Shown: positions 1-9,434 of the stretch, piece after piece
Layout: the number at the start of each line of letters is the position of its first letter
Position numbering within the stretch: the first letter of the stretch is position 1
Source of the DNA: Ottelia alismoides
Lineage: Eukaryota > Streptophyta > Magnoliopsida > Alismatales > Hydrocharitaceae
Assembly: GCA_037367405.1 (NCBI GenBank)
Contig: JAZKJV010000086.1
Location: forward strand, 1,473,001 to 1,537,000
DNA length: 64,000 nt
Direction of reading: 5' to 3'
Translations under genes and position numbers: made by a program
The notes under the pieces: generated by a model
Told to the model about the DNA's origin: nothing
The model's input: only the letters and a program-made list of their open reading frames with translations
Databases searched by the model: none

Positions 1-224
1 CACCCACTCATGGAACTCTGGTCTGTCTGGAGGTTATATAAGGAACACAACACCCCATGTACTCCATGAGAAATTCAAATAAAATATCTGACCCCTTAAG
101 GTCTTCTCTCGTGGTTTCATCCCGCCCCTTATGGAGTAAGGTTCCACGTGAATGCATGTGTCAATGTTTATCTTTCTTGCTCTGTTTATCAAATCGCTTC
201 TGCATTCTAGTAACCAACAATAGA
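1..224 (+). repeat. Probable 3' part of an LTR (window starts inside it)
   Basis: No coding sequence is seen. There is a TATA-like GTTATATAAGG near 32-42, an AATAAAATAT polyadenylation-like signal near 78-87, and an end at ...AACCAACA (about 213-220), directly before sequence that aligns with the copia pol fragment. This order (TATA, poly-A signal, CA end) is typical of an LTR. The left end lies outside the window, so this is inference from layout only. Confidence 0.3.
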
Positions 225-1725
225 TAGTAGATGGTGTCTTGCCATGGAAGAGGAGATGGTCGTGCTACAGTCATGTGGTACTTGGAGCTTGGTCCATGCT
301 CTTATTGGAGCGTTTATTGTCAGTTACAAGTGGGTGTTTACTGTCAAGCACCAAGCCGATGGAAGTATTGATCATTACAATGCCAGACTAGTTGCATGTA
401 TGTTCACTCAACCCTATGGGGTGGACTATCTGGACACATTATCTATGGTCGCTCATCCCTCCATGCTTCGAGTTCTCTTTGTTGTAGCAATAGTACGTGA
501 GTGGCCTTTATTTCAGCTTGATGTAAAAAATGTATTTCTATATGGTGATCTCCAGAAAGAAGTCTACATGCAGCAGCAGCCATCGGGGTTTGCTGCTGAG
601 GAGGAGGGTCAGTAGGTTTATAGACTTCACAAGGACATCTATGACCTTAAGCAGAGTCCAAGGGCATGGCTCAAGAAGCTCTCGAACCTCATTGAGAAGC
701 AAGGATTTAAGAGATCAAATGCGGACCATTCGTTGTTTGTTCAGAGGATCACAAAGGTACAGTCGCTATTGTGGTCTATGTTGATTATATCCTTGTTATA
801 GGAGATAATGTGCAGGGGATCAAAAAGGAAAAAGAATGTCTTGGTCAACAGTTTGTCGCCAAGGATCTTGGTACCCTACGGTACTTTCTGGAGTTAGAGT
901 TTGCCAGAAATCATCAGGGCTTGTGATGACCCAAAGAAAATATGTTACAGACATGCTAGTCGAGACAGGTATGATTGGGTTCCGACCTACCACTACTCCT
1001 ATGGATCCAAGCATGAGCCTATACGAAGATGGTACAGATGAAGTAGATAGAATAAGATACAGAGAATTAGTAGGAAAGATACTTTATGTTACCATCACTA
1101 GGTTAGACATCTCATTTGTTTTAGTCGGGTTAGTCGGTTTATGGAGCAACACAAACAGGTACATATGGATGCAATTCATATGATCTTGAGGTACTTGAAG
1201 TCATCCCCATGTGCAGGATTGTTGTTCAGAAAACGACATTTCTCACTATCACATCTTGTGCAGATGCAGACTATGCAAAATGTCCTAAAGATAGGAAGTC
1301 GACCTCAGACTTTGTTGTATCTGTTGGTGGCTCTTTAGTGTCCTGGAAGAGAAAAAAAACAGACCATGGTTGCCAGGGTTTTGAATCAGAATATAAAGCT
1401 ATGGCACAAGAGAGTATAAAGATGATGTGGGTCCAAGTTGTTTTAGCCGACTTATACATTGATGTGCCACTTCTTATGCAACTATAGTGTGATAATCAGG
1501 CAGACATATTCATTACAAATAATCATATTTTCCATGAGAGAACTAAACATATTGAAGTAGATTGCCACTATACATGGGATATAATTCAGAAAGGCTTTAT
1601 TTCTACTTCTCATGTAAGCTTAAGGAAATAAACTGCAGACATTTTCACCAAGGTCTTACTTAGAGGACCCTTTCAAAAGTGTACTTCCAAACTGAGCATA
1701 ATTGAAATATGTGCTCCACTTTGAT
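225..1725 (+). pseudogene. Decayed Ty1/copia pol fragment (reverse transcriptase and RNase H)
   Basis: Reverse transcriptase and RNase H of a Ty1/copia polyprotein, which would make and process retrotransposon cDNA in cytoplasmic particles. Recognisable blocks follow the order of the intact-length element at 6536-8176: the RT start beginning MEEEMV (from 244), the LDVKN-LYGDL block near 520-555, the TQRKYV block near 930-950, DADYAKCPKDRKST in the RNase H near 1266-1305 and the final tether block ending near 1723. The reading frame is broken by many stops and indels (for example the stop at 613-615), and the metal-binding YVDD box has decayed. Gag, protease and integrase are absent upstream. 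It belongs to the same lineage as the element at 2697-8346 but is more decayed, so it is an older insertion or truncated copy. Confidence 0.88.
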
Positions 1726-2093
1726 GGGAAGTCTAGAGATATTATTATGTCTATGTATTGTTTTTATAGTTTATATTCTTTTCTTCCATATCCACTTAAA
1801 TGGTATGGTGGTAGTGCAGTGTGCCTACCACACAAAAGGACATGGTTGAAATCCACCCTATGGGGATTGCGTTAGGTAGTCGACAGACATCGTAAAAAAA
1901 TAGTCAAATCTTTCAATATGGATTTGAACAAGAATATATGTAGCCGACCAGCCCGACCCTACTTATAGTGGGAGAAAGCTTCACCATTTATATTATTTCC
2001 TTCCATCTTATGTAATTTAACCATGGACTTCTCTTCTATATAAGAGAGCCCTGGGGATCTTTGGAATATATAATTTAATAATTTTTTCCCAAC
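1726..2093 (+). repeat. Probable decayed 3' LTR of the preceding copia fragment
   Basis: This stretch follows the end of pol directly and keeps the layout of the 8184-8346 LTR: an AT-rich start, a CTATATAAGAGAGCCC block near 2035-2052 (compare the other element's CTATATAAGAGAACCC) and an end in ...CCCAACA at about 2093. A SINE-like insert interrupts it. The boundaries are approximate and no target duplication was found. Confidence 0.42.
1799..1990 (+). mobile_element. tRNA-derived SINE-like element (Au-like)
   Basis: The stretch has a tRNA-like head with a possible A box near 1807-1818 (TGGTGGTAGTGC) and a B-box-like GGTTGAAATCC at 1844-1854 (consensus GGTTCGANNCC). It ends in a body with GTAGCCGACC and TAGTGGGAGAAAGCTT, which resembles the 3' body I associate with plant Au-type SINEs. 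Such elements are transcribed by RNA polymerase III and mobilised by LINE enzymes. The boxes are diverged, so it is old. CTTCCAT occurs on both sides but no clean target duplication is visible. Confidence 0.48.
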
Positions 2094-2696
2094 AGTTTAT
2101 GAAATCACATACTCCCTATATAAGGCATACCAATTGTCTCGTGTATCACATATTAGTTTTGTGATAAATAGTCGAAGGAGCAAGCAGCAGCTTCAGGTAG
2201 CACCCACCGGCAACAACGAGCAGCACCAACACACATTGATGAGAGCAACAGGCAGCACGAACACACGTTGATGAGAGCAGCAGCAGTAAGCAACACCGCA
2301 CCCAAAACATGGCCTCCGGTAGCTGCTTCGCCTTAGCTGTGGCCTTAAAAGTTTGATGGGGGAGCTTGTTACCCTAGCAATGGCTTTCTTTGGGGGCAAC
2401 GGATTCTCTCCAAAGAGAGACTATGCCAGAGACTACAGCTTCCCTAACAATAACCAAAAAAGAGGTTTCCCTAGCATATCCAGAGAGAAATTTTACTCCT
2501 ATCCCAAGTTTTGGCACTAAATCAGGATTCCGGGTTAAGAATTCTCCACATAGATTTGTCTCAAGGCTTTTCGCATCGGAACCAAACCAAAAACATTAAT
2601 GTGGCAAAAAAACCCGGTCCAAGCTCTTTTAAACCAGAAAATTCAACGACAAAAACATAATCCAATAAAAAATTAAAACAAAAAATCCACCAAACT
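2094..2696. other. Unassigned spacer between two copia elements
   Basis: GCA/CAG-rich short repeats lie at about 2185-2300 (CAACAACGAGCAGCAC and similar). The minus strand holds an open stretch over about 2390-2690 that I cannot assign to a family. If copia 2697-8346 split a gene, MCM9 sequence should continue here on the minus strand, but I do not see further MCM9 homology. Confidence 0.4.
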
Positions 2697-2865
2697 TGTT
2701 GAGATAATTCCTATATTTAGATATTCAAATTTTTTTTATTTTTTTCTTTATCTTGTAATCATCTATTTACCCTTTTCTTTTTTTTTTACTTTATCCAATG
2801 GGTTTTTCTCCTTTATAAGAGAACCCTTGGGTCCCTTTTATTTATCTAAGTGCATCCCTTTAGCA
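2697..2865 (+). repeat. 5' LTR of the copia element
   Basis: 169 bp, from TGTTGAGATAATTCC to CCCTTTAGCA. Contains a TATA-like CTTTATAAGAG near 2812-2822. It matches 8184-8346 apart from about a dozen substitutions and small indels in the T-rich middle. A short LTR of this length is usual for several plant copia lineages. Confidence 0.95.
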
Positions 2866-2880
2866 TGGTATCAGAGCCAC
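2866..2880 (+). promoter_or_regulatory. Primer binding site (initiator tRNA-Met type)
   Basis: TGGTATCAGAGCCAC follows the LTR end with no gap. It is complementary to the 3' end of plant initiator tRNA-Met, the usual primer for copia minus-strand cDNA synthesis. Confidence 0.93.
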
Positions 2881-3576
2881 GCTACTATCCCTAAATCTAA
2901 CCCCCGTAATGGGGCGTGGACCCACACGCCTCTTCTTCTGAGATCGGCGGCAATCCTCCACGTCTCCCCCTCGCGTGGAACTCCACGTCTCTTAGACACG
3001 CGCACGACCCACTCCGCGCCTCTGCCTCGCCTCCGTCTTGGTGCGCCTCCGCGTGCACCTGAGGCCCAGCGCGCCTCCCTCGTGCGTGCGCCCAGGCCCC
3101 CCCGTCGCCCTTGCGCTTGCGCCCAGGCCTCAAGTCGCCCTCGCGGCGCTTTGCCCTGCATCCCTGAATTGCCAACGCCTCTCTCTCAACATCCCAATGC
3201 CCTAGGTGACTCTCAACATCGCCCAGTGCCTCCCCTTGTGCGTGCGCATCGTGCCTCCTGGCCGAGTCTGGTCGAGTCTGATGCGCCTCTGGTGGTAAAA
3301 GACCCCTTCGGCTTCCTATAGGCTATCTCCTCAACTGGCTGCAAGTGCTGTGATTGTGCTTCCCTGACGACTAGGCCGTGTGCCCTTGCTTCGTGGAGTG
3401 ATTGGTTGTGAGTTAGTTTATCTTACAAGTAGTTTTGAACAAATTTGAGATCATAAATCACATTTTTCGGCAAGCATCACGTATTACTAAGGATGGTTGT
3501 TTGATCCTTCCTATAATTCTACAAAACAAGCTGTCTACTCCCCGGTTAAAGTATGTCATTTGGCTAGTTTATCATC
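2881..3576 (+). other. Copia leader, GC-rich 5' part
   Basis: Untranslated leader between the primer site and the gag start. About 2900-3300 is unusually GC-rich with repeated CGCC/GTGCGC words, and long open stretches on both strands here reflect base composition rather than genes. The rest (3320-3576) is ordinary leader sequence. Confidence 0.6.
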
Positions 3577-5036
3577 ATGTCTGATAATAAGGGTGACATC
3601 TTCTCGTCCGGAGCCTTTAAGGGCCCGGCACCCATCGTTAAGATGGATGGGACCAATTATGAGTTATGGTCCATGCAATTTCTCACTCTCATGCAGTGCA
3701 ACAACAAGGAGCACATCTTGACAGATCCAGAACCAAAAGACAAAACTGGGGCAAATGCTTCTTGGAAGCAAAGATGACACACAAGGTTGCAAAAATCGGT
3801 AGTCGGTACTCGGTCGGTTGGGTCACTGACTAAGGATTAATCGGCAGTCGGATGACTAATCGGATTTAGTCGGGCTTTAATCGGTTTGAATTTTAATTTT
3901 TTTTAGATATATAAATCATTTTTGTATGTATATTCTTATATATTTAAATAGATTTGTAGATTTTTTATATCATCATAATGAATGAAAAGAAGAATTTGAT
4001 TTAAATAAAACATTAAGCATATTAAAATAAGTTTGCTTTAAAAAATAAAAAAAATATATGGTATCTCCAAGAAAAAATCGATCAAGCAGTTGGCCTTAGT
4101 CGGGATTAGTCAGTACTCGGTCGGCCACCCCACCGACTAGACTAGTCGGACCAGTCGGGGGATTTTTACAACAATGATGATGCGTATGCACGTGTTTGGC
4201 TTTGTGGGACTCTTTCTACAGAAATAGCTAATGATATACTAACTCAACCAACTGCGAAGGCAATGTGGGACACTTTGGCATCTACCTATGCCCAGGCAAA
4301 GAATGAATCCAAGATTCTTCAACTCCAGTTTGATATCTACAACACCAAGCAGAGTGCTCGTCCCTTGCATGTTTACTATTCTTCACTACGCGATATGTTT
4401 GAAAAAATTCATAGCTACATGCCCATAACGACGTCTACTAAGCAGCAGAAGACATATAGGAACTCCACGATGGTTGGAGTTTTTATGGCTGGACTTGACA
4501 AAGAATATGATGCTGCACGTACTCATCTTCTTACTGGAGCAACCATTCCCCTATAGAGGAGGCCTATAGCCGTCTTAGTTGGCTAGTCATCCCTTCACCC
4601 ACGTCTTCACACTCCTCAGCGATGGCCGCTTCTCGTGGTCGAGGTGGTGCGACCCGGCTTAGAGGATGCACACCTCGAGGAAGAGGCGGGGGACGCCAAC
4701 GTGGTCCCTGCACCTATTGCCGCAAGCCTGGACATATAGAGGATATATGCTATCAGAAGCATGGATATCCTATTTCTGGTCGAGCAGGAGAGCAGATTAT
4801 GTCCTCAGAAACTTCATCTCCGCAGGCCGGTCCTCGACTAGATGATATCGTCTCTCGTATTCGAGAGATCATAACTCCTAGTGCTGACACCACCACAGAT
4901 ACCGCCGCAGTATCCAGAGCCTCTTCAAGCTCCTCAGGTATCACATATGCTTTTACTGGTAGTACAAATGCAGACATGACAGAATGGATTATGGACTCTG
5001 GTGCCTCTCACCACTTCTGTAGAGACAAAACTTAGC
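3577..5036 (+). pseudogene. Copia gag and protease, interrupted by a hAT element
   Basis: Gag forms the virus-like particle and packages RNA; the aspartic protease matures the polyprotein. The start at 3577 (MSDNKGDIF) gives a copia gag N-terminus with the KMDGTNYELWSMQF block. Translation reaches the hAT insert at 3782 and resumes after 4176 in the same protein region (AYARVWLCGTLS, then MWDTLASTYAQAKNES from 4263). A stop near 4554-4556 follows. The zinc knuckle CTYCRKPGHIEDIC (CX2CX4HX4C) lies near 4709-4750. The protease active site D-S-G-A (WIMDSGASHHF) is near 4987-5019, followed by a TAG stop at 5034-5036. The stops look like single transitions, so the protein was inactivated gradually after insertion. 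Confidence 0.9.
3782..4176. mobile_element. Non-autonomous hAT element nested in copia gag
   Basis: 395 bp. The ends are CAAGGTTGCAAAAATC and, on the other strand, CATTGTTGTAAAAATC, which are imperfect terminal inverted repeats. Many AGTCGG/CCGAC words crowd both ends, as expected for subterminal transposase sites, and the middle is AT-rich and non-coding. Flanks ATGACACA and ATGATGCG look like an 8-bp target duplication that has since acquired three transitions. The family is confirmed by a second copy at 41914-42794 with a perfect 8-bp duplication. Removing it would restore continuity of the gag alignment, so it is younger than the copia insertion. Confidence 0.85.
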
Positions 5037-5038
5037 TG

Positions 5039-6535
5039 ATGTCCTACAGATCTATACCACCTGGCAGATGGGTCGTTATTGCTAATGGCGACCACTTACC
5101 TGTTACAGGACAGGGGGAGGTACAGTTGACACCTTCCATGCCCCTAAAGAATGTTTTATATGCTCCTGCTTTTCAGATGAATTTACTTTCTATTAGTCAG
5201 ATCACTAAGGATCTGCATTGTTGTGCCAGCTTTGACCCTTCATCTCTTGTGTTTCAGGACATACTCATGGGCAGGGTGATTGGATGTGGTCGTGAGCAGC
5301 GAGGACTCTACAGACTGGTCCAACCCACTCATGCTAGTGTCTCCATTATACCTACAGGACCTATCTCTCCTTATCTATGGCACCTTAGGTTTGGACATCT
5401 TCCTCTGCAGAAGCTATGCCATATTCTCCCTCAGATTTCTACAAGATCCTCTTTTCAATGTGAGGCATGTCAACTTGGGAAGCATCACCGTTCCCCTTTT
5501 CCATCCCGTCAGAGTCGGAGCAGTTCTCAGCTATTTGAGCTCCTTCATTTAGACATTTGGGGTCCTAGTCGTGTTCCTGATCTTCAAGGACACCGCTTTT
5601 ATCTAGTAGTTGTAGATGATTTTTCTAGACTTTCTTGGGTGTTCTTATTAAAAAATAAATCTGAAGCTGGATCTGTTATCAGGCATTAGTCAAGTATCTC
5701 CGTACTGATAATGCCTTGGAATTTTGCACCTTACATCTTTCTGAGTTTCTTAGATCCCATGGCATTGTTCACCAGACATCATGTGTCTACACTTCCCAGC
5801 AAACATCGTCACCTACTTGACGTAACTAGAACATTATTAATACAGAGTCATGCTCCTCATGCTTACTGGGGTGATGTTGTGCTTATTGCTTGTTATTTGG
5901 TTAACCGTATGCCCTCATCCGTGTTACGAGAAAAGATTCCTTACCCGATTGCGTTTCCTGAGAAGGATCTTTTCTCTCTTACACCGCGTGTGTTTGGATC
6001 TGTTGCCTTTGTTCATGATGTCTCTCCAGGGCGTGACAAGCTCTCTCCTAGAGCTATCAAGAGCGTGTTTGTCGGTTACTCTCGTACCCAAAAGGGGTAT
6101 CGCTGCTTTGATCCTCTAAGCCAGAAATATTTTGTTAGTGCTGACGTTACTTTCTTTGAGTCGGTCATGTATTTTTCTCCTACAGGTGACAGACTTATTC
6201 CATCTGACTCTGATAATGAAATATACATGCCACCACCACCAATTAGTCCTTTATCTTCACCTACCCCTCATCCACCACCACCTCCACCACCTCCGCTAGT
6301 TCAGTTCTTGCCTCGTATTTTTCCTCGCAAATCTCGCTCTGTTTGTCTTGCTCACGAGCCTTGCCCATCATCCAGCACGCCTCAGGTATGTAATGAGCAT
6401 ATTATTTCTACTGATGGCACTTCTGAATTGACTGAACATCAGGATTCTAGACATGAGGAGCATGTACCTTCTCAAGAGGGAGATATCCAGGCCCATGATT
6501 TGGCAGATGATCTTGACGTACCAATTGCTCTGTGA
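5039..6535 (+). pseudogene. Copia integrase region with loss of a catalytic residue
   Basis: Integrase inserts the cDNA into the genome. The zinc-binding HHCC domain is readable (WHLRFGH near 5377-5400; CEACQLGKHH near 5460-5490). The first catalytic Asp lies in LHLDIWGP near 5545-5570 and the second in RTDNALEF near 5701-5725, which sits in a different frame. A stop at 5687-5689 and an apparent short deletion lie between them. A second deletion near 5790-5810 joins the SQQ block directly to KHRHLLD, removing the segment that normally carries the catalytic Glu. The DDE triad is therefore incomplete. The C-terminal GKE-like region (FGSVAFVHD, VFVGYSRTQKGYRCF) and a proline-rich tail (6225-6300) follow, ending at 6535. 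Confidence 0.88.
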
Positions 6536-8176
6536 AAGCAAAAAAGGACATGTGCTACTTACCCTCTTGCAGCCCAGAGTTCTTTGGAAAGGTTGTCAGA
6601 GGATTTCAGGAAATTTACGCTAGCACTATCAGCAGTGCAAATACCACGGACATACCAGGAGGCTCTCAAAGATAGTCACTAGAGGATTGCCATGGAGGAG
6701 GAGATGGTTGCGCTACAATCGCATGGTACGTGGAGTCTTGTTTCTGCTCCCATTGAAACGTCAGTTGTAGGATGCAAATGGGTATTTATTGTGAAACACC
6801 GCGCGGATGGCAGTGTGGATCGCTATAAGGCGAGACTTGTGGCACGAGGGTTCACCCAGACATATGGGTTGGACTATCTGGATACTTTCTCCCCAGTTGC
6901 CAGACATTCTACTCTACGCATTCTCCTTGCTGTTGCCGTGACACAAGATTGGCCTCTTCATCAGCTTGATGTGAAGAATGCCTTCCTCTATGGTGATCTA
7001 CAGGAGGAGGTCTACATGAAGCAACCACCTGGGTTTGTTGCTGAGGGGGAGTGTCAGAAGGTTTGCAGGCTACACAAGGCTATCTATGGCCTCAAGTAGA
7101 GTCCAAGAGCATGGTTCCAGAAGCTCTCAGACCTGATAGAGAAGCAAGGGTTTGTGAGATCAACTGCAGATCACTCTTTGTTCATACAGAAGACCCATAG
7201 AGGTATTATAGTCATTCTTGTTTATGTTGATGATATTATTATCACAAGGGATGACAAGAAGGGTATTCAGGATGCCAAGAACTTCCTAGGTCAGCAGTTT
7301 GTGACCAAGGACCTTGGACATTTACGTTACTTTCTTGGAATAGAGTTTGCCAGGAATCAACGGGTTCTTGTAATGACCCAAAGAAAATATGTTATAGATC
7401 TTCTCTCAGAGACAGGCATGGCAGATTGCAGGCCTGCCACTACTCCGCTTGACCCAAGCATGAAGTTGTATGATGATAATATTGAGGAAGTCGACAAGAG
7501 GAGATACAGAGAACTGGTTGGCAAACTATTATATGTAACTATTACCAGGCCTAACGTAGCATTTGCAGTAAGCAAAGTGAGTCAATTTATGGAGCAGCCC
7601 AGACAGGCACATATGGATGCAGTCCATATGATCCTAAGATACATGAAGACTTCACCTGGCATTGGACTTCTTTTCAGCAGAGGCACATCTCTATCAGTGA
7701 CAGCATGCGCAGATGCAGATTATGCTGGGTGTCCAAAAGATAGAAAGTCTACATCTGGATTTGTTGTGTTTATAGGAAACTCTCTTGTTTCACAGAAAAG
7801 TAAGAAGCAAATGGTGGTTGCTAGATCAAGTGTTGAATCTAATTACAGGGCCATGGCACAGGCTAGCACAGAAATGATGTGGGTCAGATCTGTTCTTACT
7901 GACCTAACTATAGAAGTACCTCTTCCCATGCATCTCCAGTGTGATAATCAAGCTGCTCTCTTCATTGCTAATAACCCAACCTTTCATGAAAGGACAAAGC
8001 ACATAGAGGTGGATTCTCACTACACTCGTGACATGATACAAAAGGGTATTATCGCTACTACACATGTCAGCTCTGGAGACCAGACAACAGATATACTTAC
8101 AAAGGCTTTAGCAAGGGGACCTTATCAGAAATGTTGTTCCAAGCTGAGTCTTATTGATATCTACGCTCCAGCTTGA
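6536..8176 (+). pseudogene. Copia reverse transcriptase and RNase H
   Basis: RT copies the element RNA and RNase H removes the template. The RT starts with the YPLAAQSSLERLSEDF linker and [14 protein letters not shown] (6692), then [26 protein letters not shown] and the metal-binding box LVYVDDIIIT near 7216-7245, which is intact. RNase H shows ADADYAGCPKDRKSTSG near 7707-7755, an SVESNYRAMA block and CDNQAA, ending with the conserved TDILTKAL tail and stop at 8174-8176. Stops at 6685-6687 and 7097-7099 (CAG to TAG type) prevent translation. Otherwise it is nearly complete, much less decayed than 225-1725. Confidence 0.92.
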
Positions 8177-8183
8177 GGGGGAG
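8173..8183 (+). other. Polypurine tract
   Basis: TTGAGGGGGAG lies immediately before the 3' LTR and primes plus-strand cDNA synthesis in LTR retrotransposons. It overlaps the last codons of the RNase H reading frame, as is common in copia elements. Confidence 0.9.
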
Positions 8184-8346
8184 TGTTGAGATAATTCCTA
8201 TATTTAGAAATTCAAATTTTTGATTTTTGCTTTATCTTGTAATAATCTATTTATCCTTTTCTTTTTTGTACTTTATCCAATGGGTTTTTTCCTATATAAG
8301 AGAACCCTTGGGTCCCTTTTATTTATCTAAGTTCATCCCTTTAACA
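8184..8346 (+). repeat. 3' LTR of the copia element
   Basis: 163 bp, TGTTGAG to CCCTTTAACA, partner of 2697-2865. TATA-like CTATATAAGAG lies near 8292-8302. The AAACT target duplication follows at 8347-8351. Confidence 0.95.
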
Positions 8347-8351
8347 AAACT

Positions 8352-8848
8352 CTCCACCTATACTAGCATTTCCTGCACATATATTCCCTTTCTCCTTCGA
8401 CCATCTTCACCTGCCCCGACCTGATCACCGTCAGTAACATCCCTCGATGCTTCACCCTCACTCTTCCAATACTCCGAAATGCCTCTGCAGAAACAAAACC
8501 AAGCATTAAATTCCCCGTTCAAAACTGTCAACTATGTCCATAGCAACTCACCGGGACACTAAAGGGGCGATCCGGCGACGTCGATCCTGACACGCACCAG
8601 CTCCTTCGTCGTCGTGGCCTTCGACAATGCCTCCTCCAATAGGATCTCCTGCGCAATCGAAGCTGTGACATCGAACTCGAGATCGGCAAACCCGGTTATG
8701 GCAGATTGATCCATGTAGGTTGTTACCTGTTGGGAGACGCGAACGACATTGTCGAAGGGGGGGAGGAGGTCGGAAGGGCGGGAGGAGAGGAGGTGGACGA
8801 GAGGGGGTCAAAGTCGAGGAGCTCCGCGAAGCTGAGGAGAGAGAGGAT
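8352..8848 (-). pseudogene. MCM9: MCM9-like DNA helicase, N-terminal pseudogene fragment
   Basis: MCM9 is a nuclear AAA+ helicase that works with MCM8 in homologous recombination. Two exons are visible on the minus strand. Exon 1 (about 8848-8552) reads FAELLDFDPL, then after a one-base frameshift VHLLSSRPSDLLPPFDNVV through VRVRIDVAGSPL. A TAG stop (8561-8559) sits where the family continues with Glu-Cys-Pro. A canonical 67-bp GT-AG intron (8551-8485) follows. Exon 2 (8484 down) reads EAFRSIGRVRVKHRGMLL, then TVIRSGQVKMVEGEREYMC and RKC, matching the conserved MCM9 OB-fold/zinc region but lacking about three residues before TVIRSG. The start codon is missing, and the copia element cuts exon 2 at its target site. 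The retained intron shows this is a genomic, not retro-copied, fragment. AAA+ motifs are absent. Assignment rests on remembered family similarity; MCM8 is the less likely alternative. Confidence 0.78.
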
Positions 8849-8965
8849 GGGTTATTTATAAAAAAAGAGAGGGAAGGAAGGGGAGGGGAGAGGGCTTACT
8901 GGACGACGAGGGGTAGTGGAGGGAGGAGTCCGTAGAGAGGAGGAGAGAGCGGGGATCGGGAGAGG
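8849..8965 (-). other. Purine-rich upstream region of the MCM9 remnant
   Basis: Read on the minus strand this is a C/T-rich leader with a TATA-like TTTATAAATAA near 8852-8862. The MULE target duplication TCGGGAGAGG ends it at 8956-8965, so the MULE landed about 100 bp upstream of the first recognisable MCM9 codons. This fits the known preference of MULEs for 5' gene regions. Confidence 0.4.
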
Positions 8966-9080
8966 GAGGAAAATTCACGTGGGGGGCAATTTGATAAAGA
9001 TATTAACTGTATTCGGTCGAAATTTTTTTATTAATTACCGTAGGTAAGCCGCCTCTTGAAGAGGCGGTTTTGGTTAAGTA
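8966..9080 (+). repeat. MULE left terminal inverted repeat
   Basis: 115 bp, inverted partner of 12454-12569 with only scattered differences by eye (for example CACGTGG versus CGCGTGG). It includes the first palindrome CCGCCTCTTGAAGAGGCGG at 9049-9067. Confidence 0.95.
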
Positions 9081-9135
9081 AGAGACGCCTCTTGAAGAGG
9101 CGGCTTTAGACAAAAGACGCCTCTTCAAGAGGCGG
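9049..9135. repeat. Three palindromic GCCTCTTGAAGAGGC units
   Basis: Three near-identical hairpin-forming units lie in 87 bp: CCGCCTCTTGAAGAGGCGG, then CGCCTCTTGAAGAGGCGG, then CGCCTCTTCAAGAGGCGG. Arms are 8-9 bp with a single central base. The right TIR has one diverged unit (CCGCCTCTTCAGGAGGCGG). They may be transposase or regulatory binding sites, or tandem duplication of the TIR inner edge; function is not shown. Confidence 0.8.
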
Positions 9136-9434
9136 CTTTGTCGGGGCATAAACCCCAGCGGGCGGCCAGTGCCCGACCACGCACACAGAACCGCAGAAGC
9201 ACCCTCCGCCCAAGCTCTCCTACGACCTCCAAGCGCGCTCGGCCTCCCCCTCCCGCCGCCCTCGGCTCTCCGATCATCTTGCCAACGTCCGTTGGCCTCG
9301 TTTCCGTTATTCCTCTCCTTCTCCACCTCAAGGAAGGTATGATTTGTCATTGGTGTAGGGTTTTAGGTACATGTGTAGGGTTTAGATGATTGTTTGAAAT
9401 ATTTTATTCACTCTAATACATTGATGTCGACGTA
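9134..9434 (+). other. MULE 5' leader
   Basis: Non-coding stretch between the terminal repeat and the transposase start. About 9165-9260 is GC-rich; the rest has GTGTAGGGTTTAG repeated near 9353-9386. The transposase promoter should lie here or in the TIR, but no clear TATA box stands out. Confidence 0.4.

Larger units (their letters stand above)
2697..8346 (+). mobile_element. Complete-length Ty1/copia retrotransposon, coding-dead
   Basis: A 5650-bp LTR retrotransposon. It shows near-matching LTRs beginning TGTTGAG, the primer binding site TGGTATCAGAGCC right after the 5' LTR, a gag to RNase H domain series in the copia order (gag, protease, integrase, RT, RNase H), the polypurine tract GAGGGGGAG before the 3' LTR, and a perfect 5-bp target duplication AAACT (2692-2696 and 8347-8351). 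The LTRs differ at roughly a dozen positions by eye, so the insertion is not recent. Coding is broken by several stops, an integrase deletion and a hAT insertion. It sits inside a minus-strand MCM9 remnant. Confidence 0.96.

Noticed and set aside
1844..1854. B box considered as part of a true tRNA gene
   Set aside because: No cloverleaf arms or acceptor stem; fits a SINE head instead.
2827..3321. Open frame of 164 codons and two overlapping minus-strand frames
   Set aside because: Lie in the copia leader; GC-rich composition keeps all frames open and no domain is present.
8548..8811. Alternative 87-codon minus-strand frame over the MCM9 fragment
   Set aside because: Arg/Pro-rich shadow frame; the frame with MCM9-like residues is preferred.
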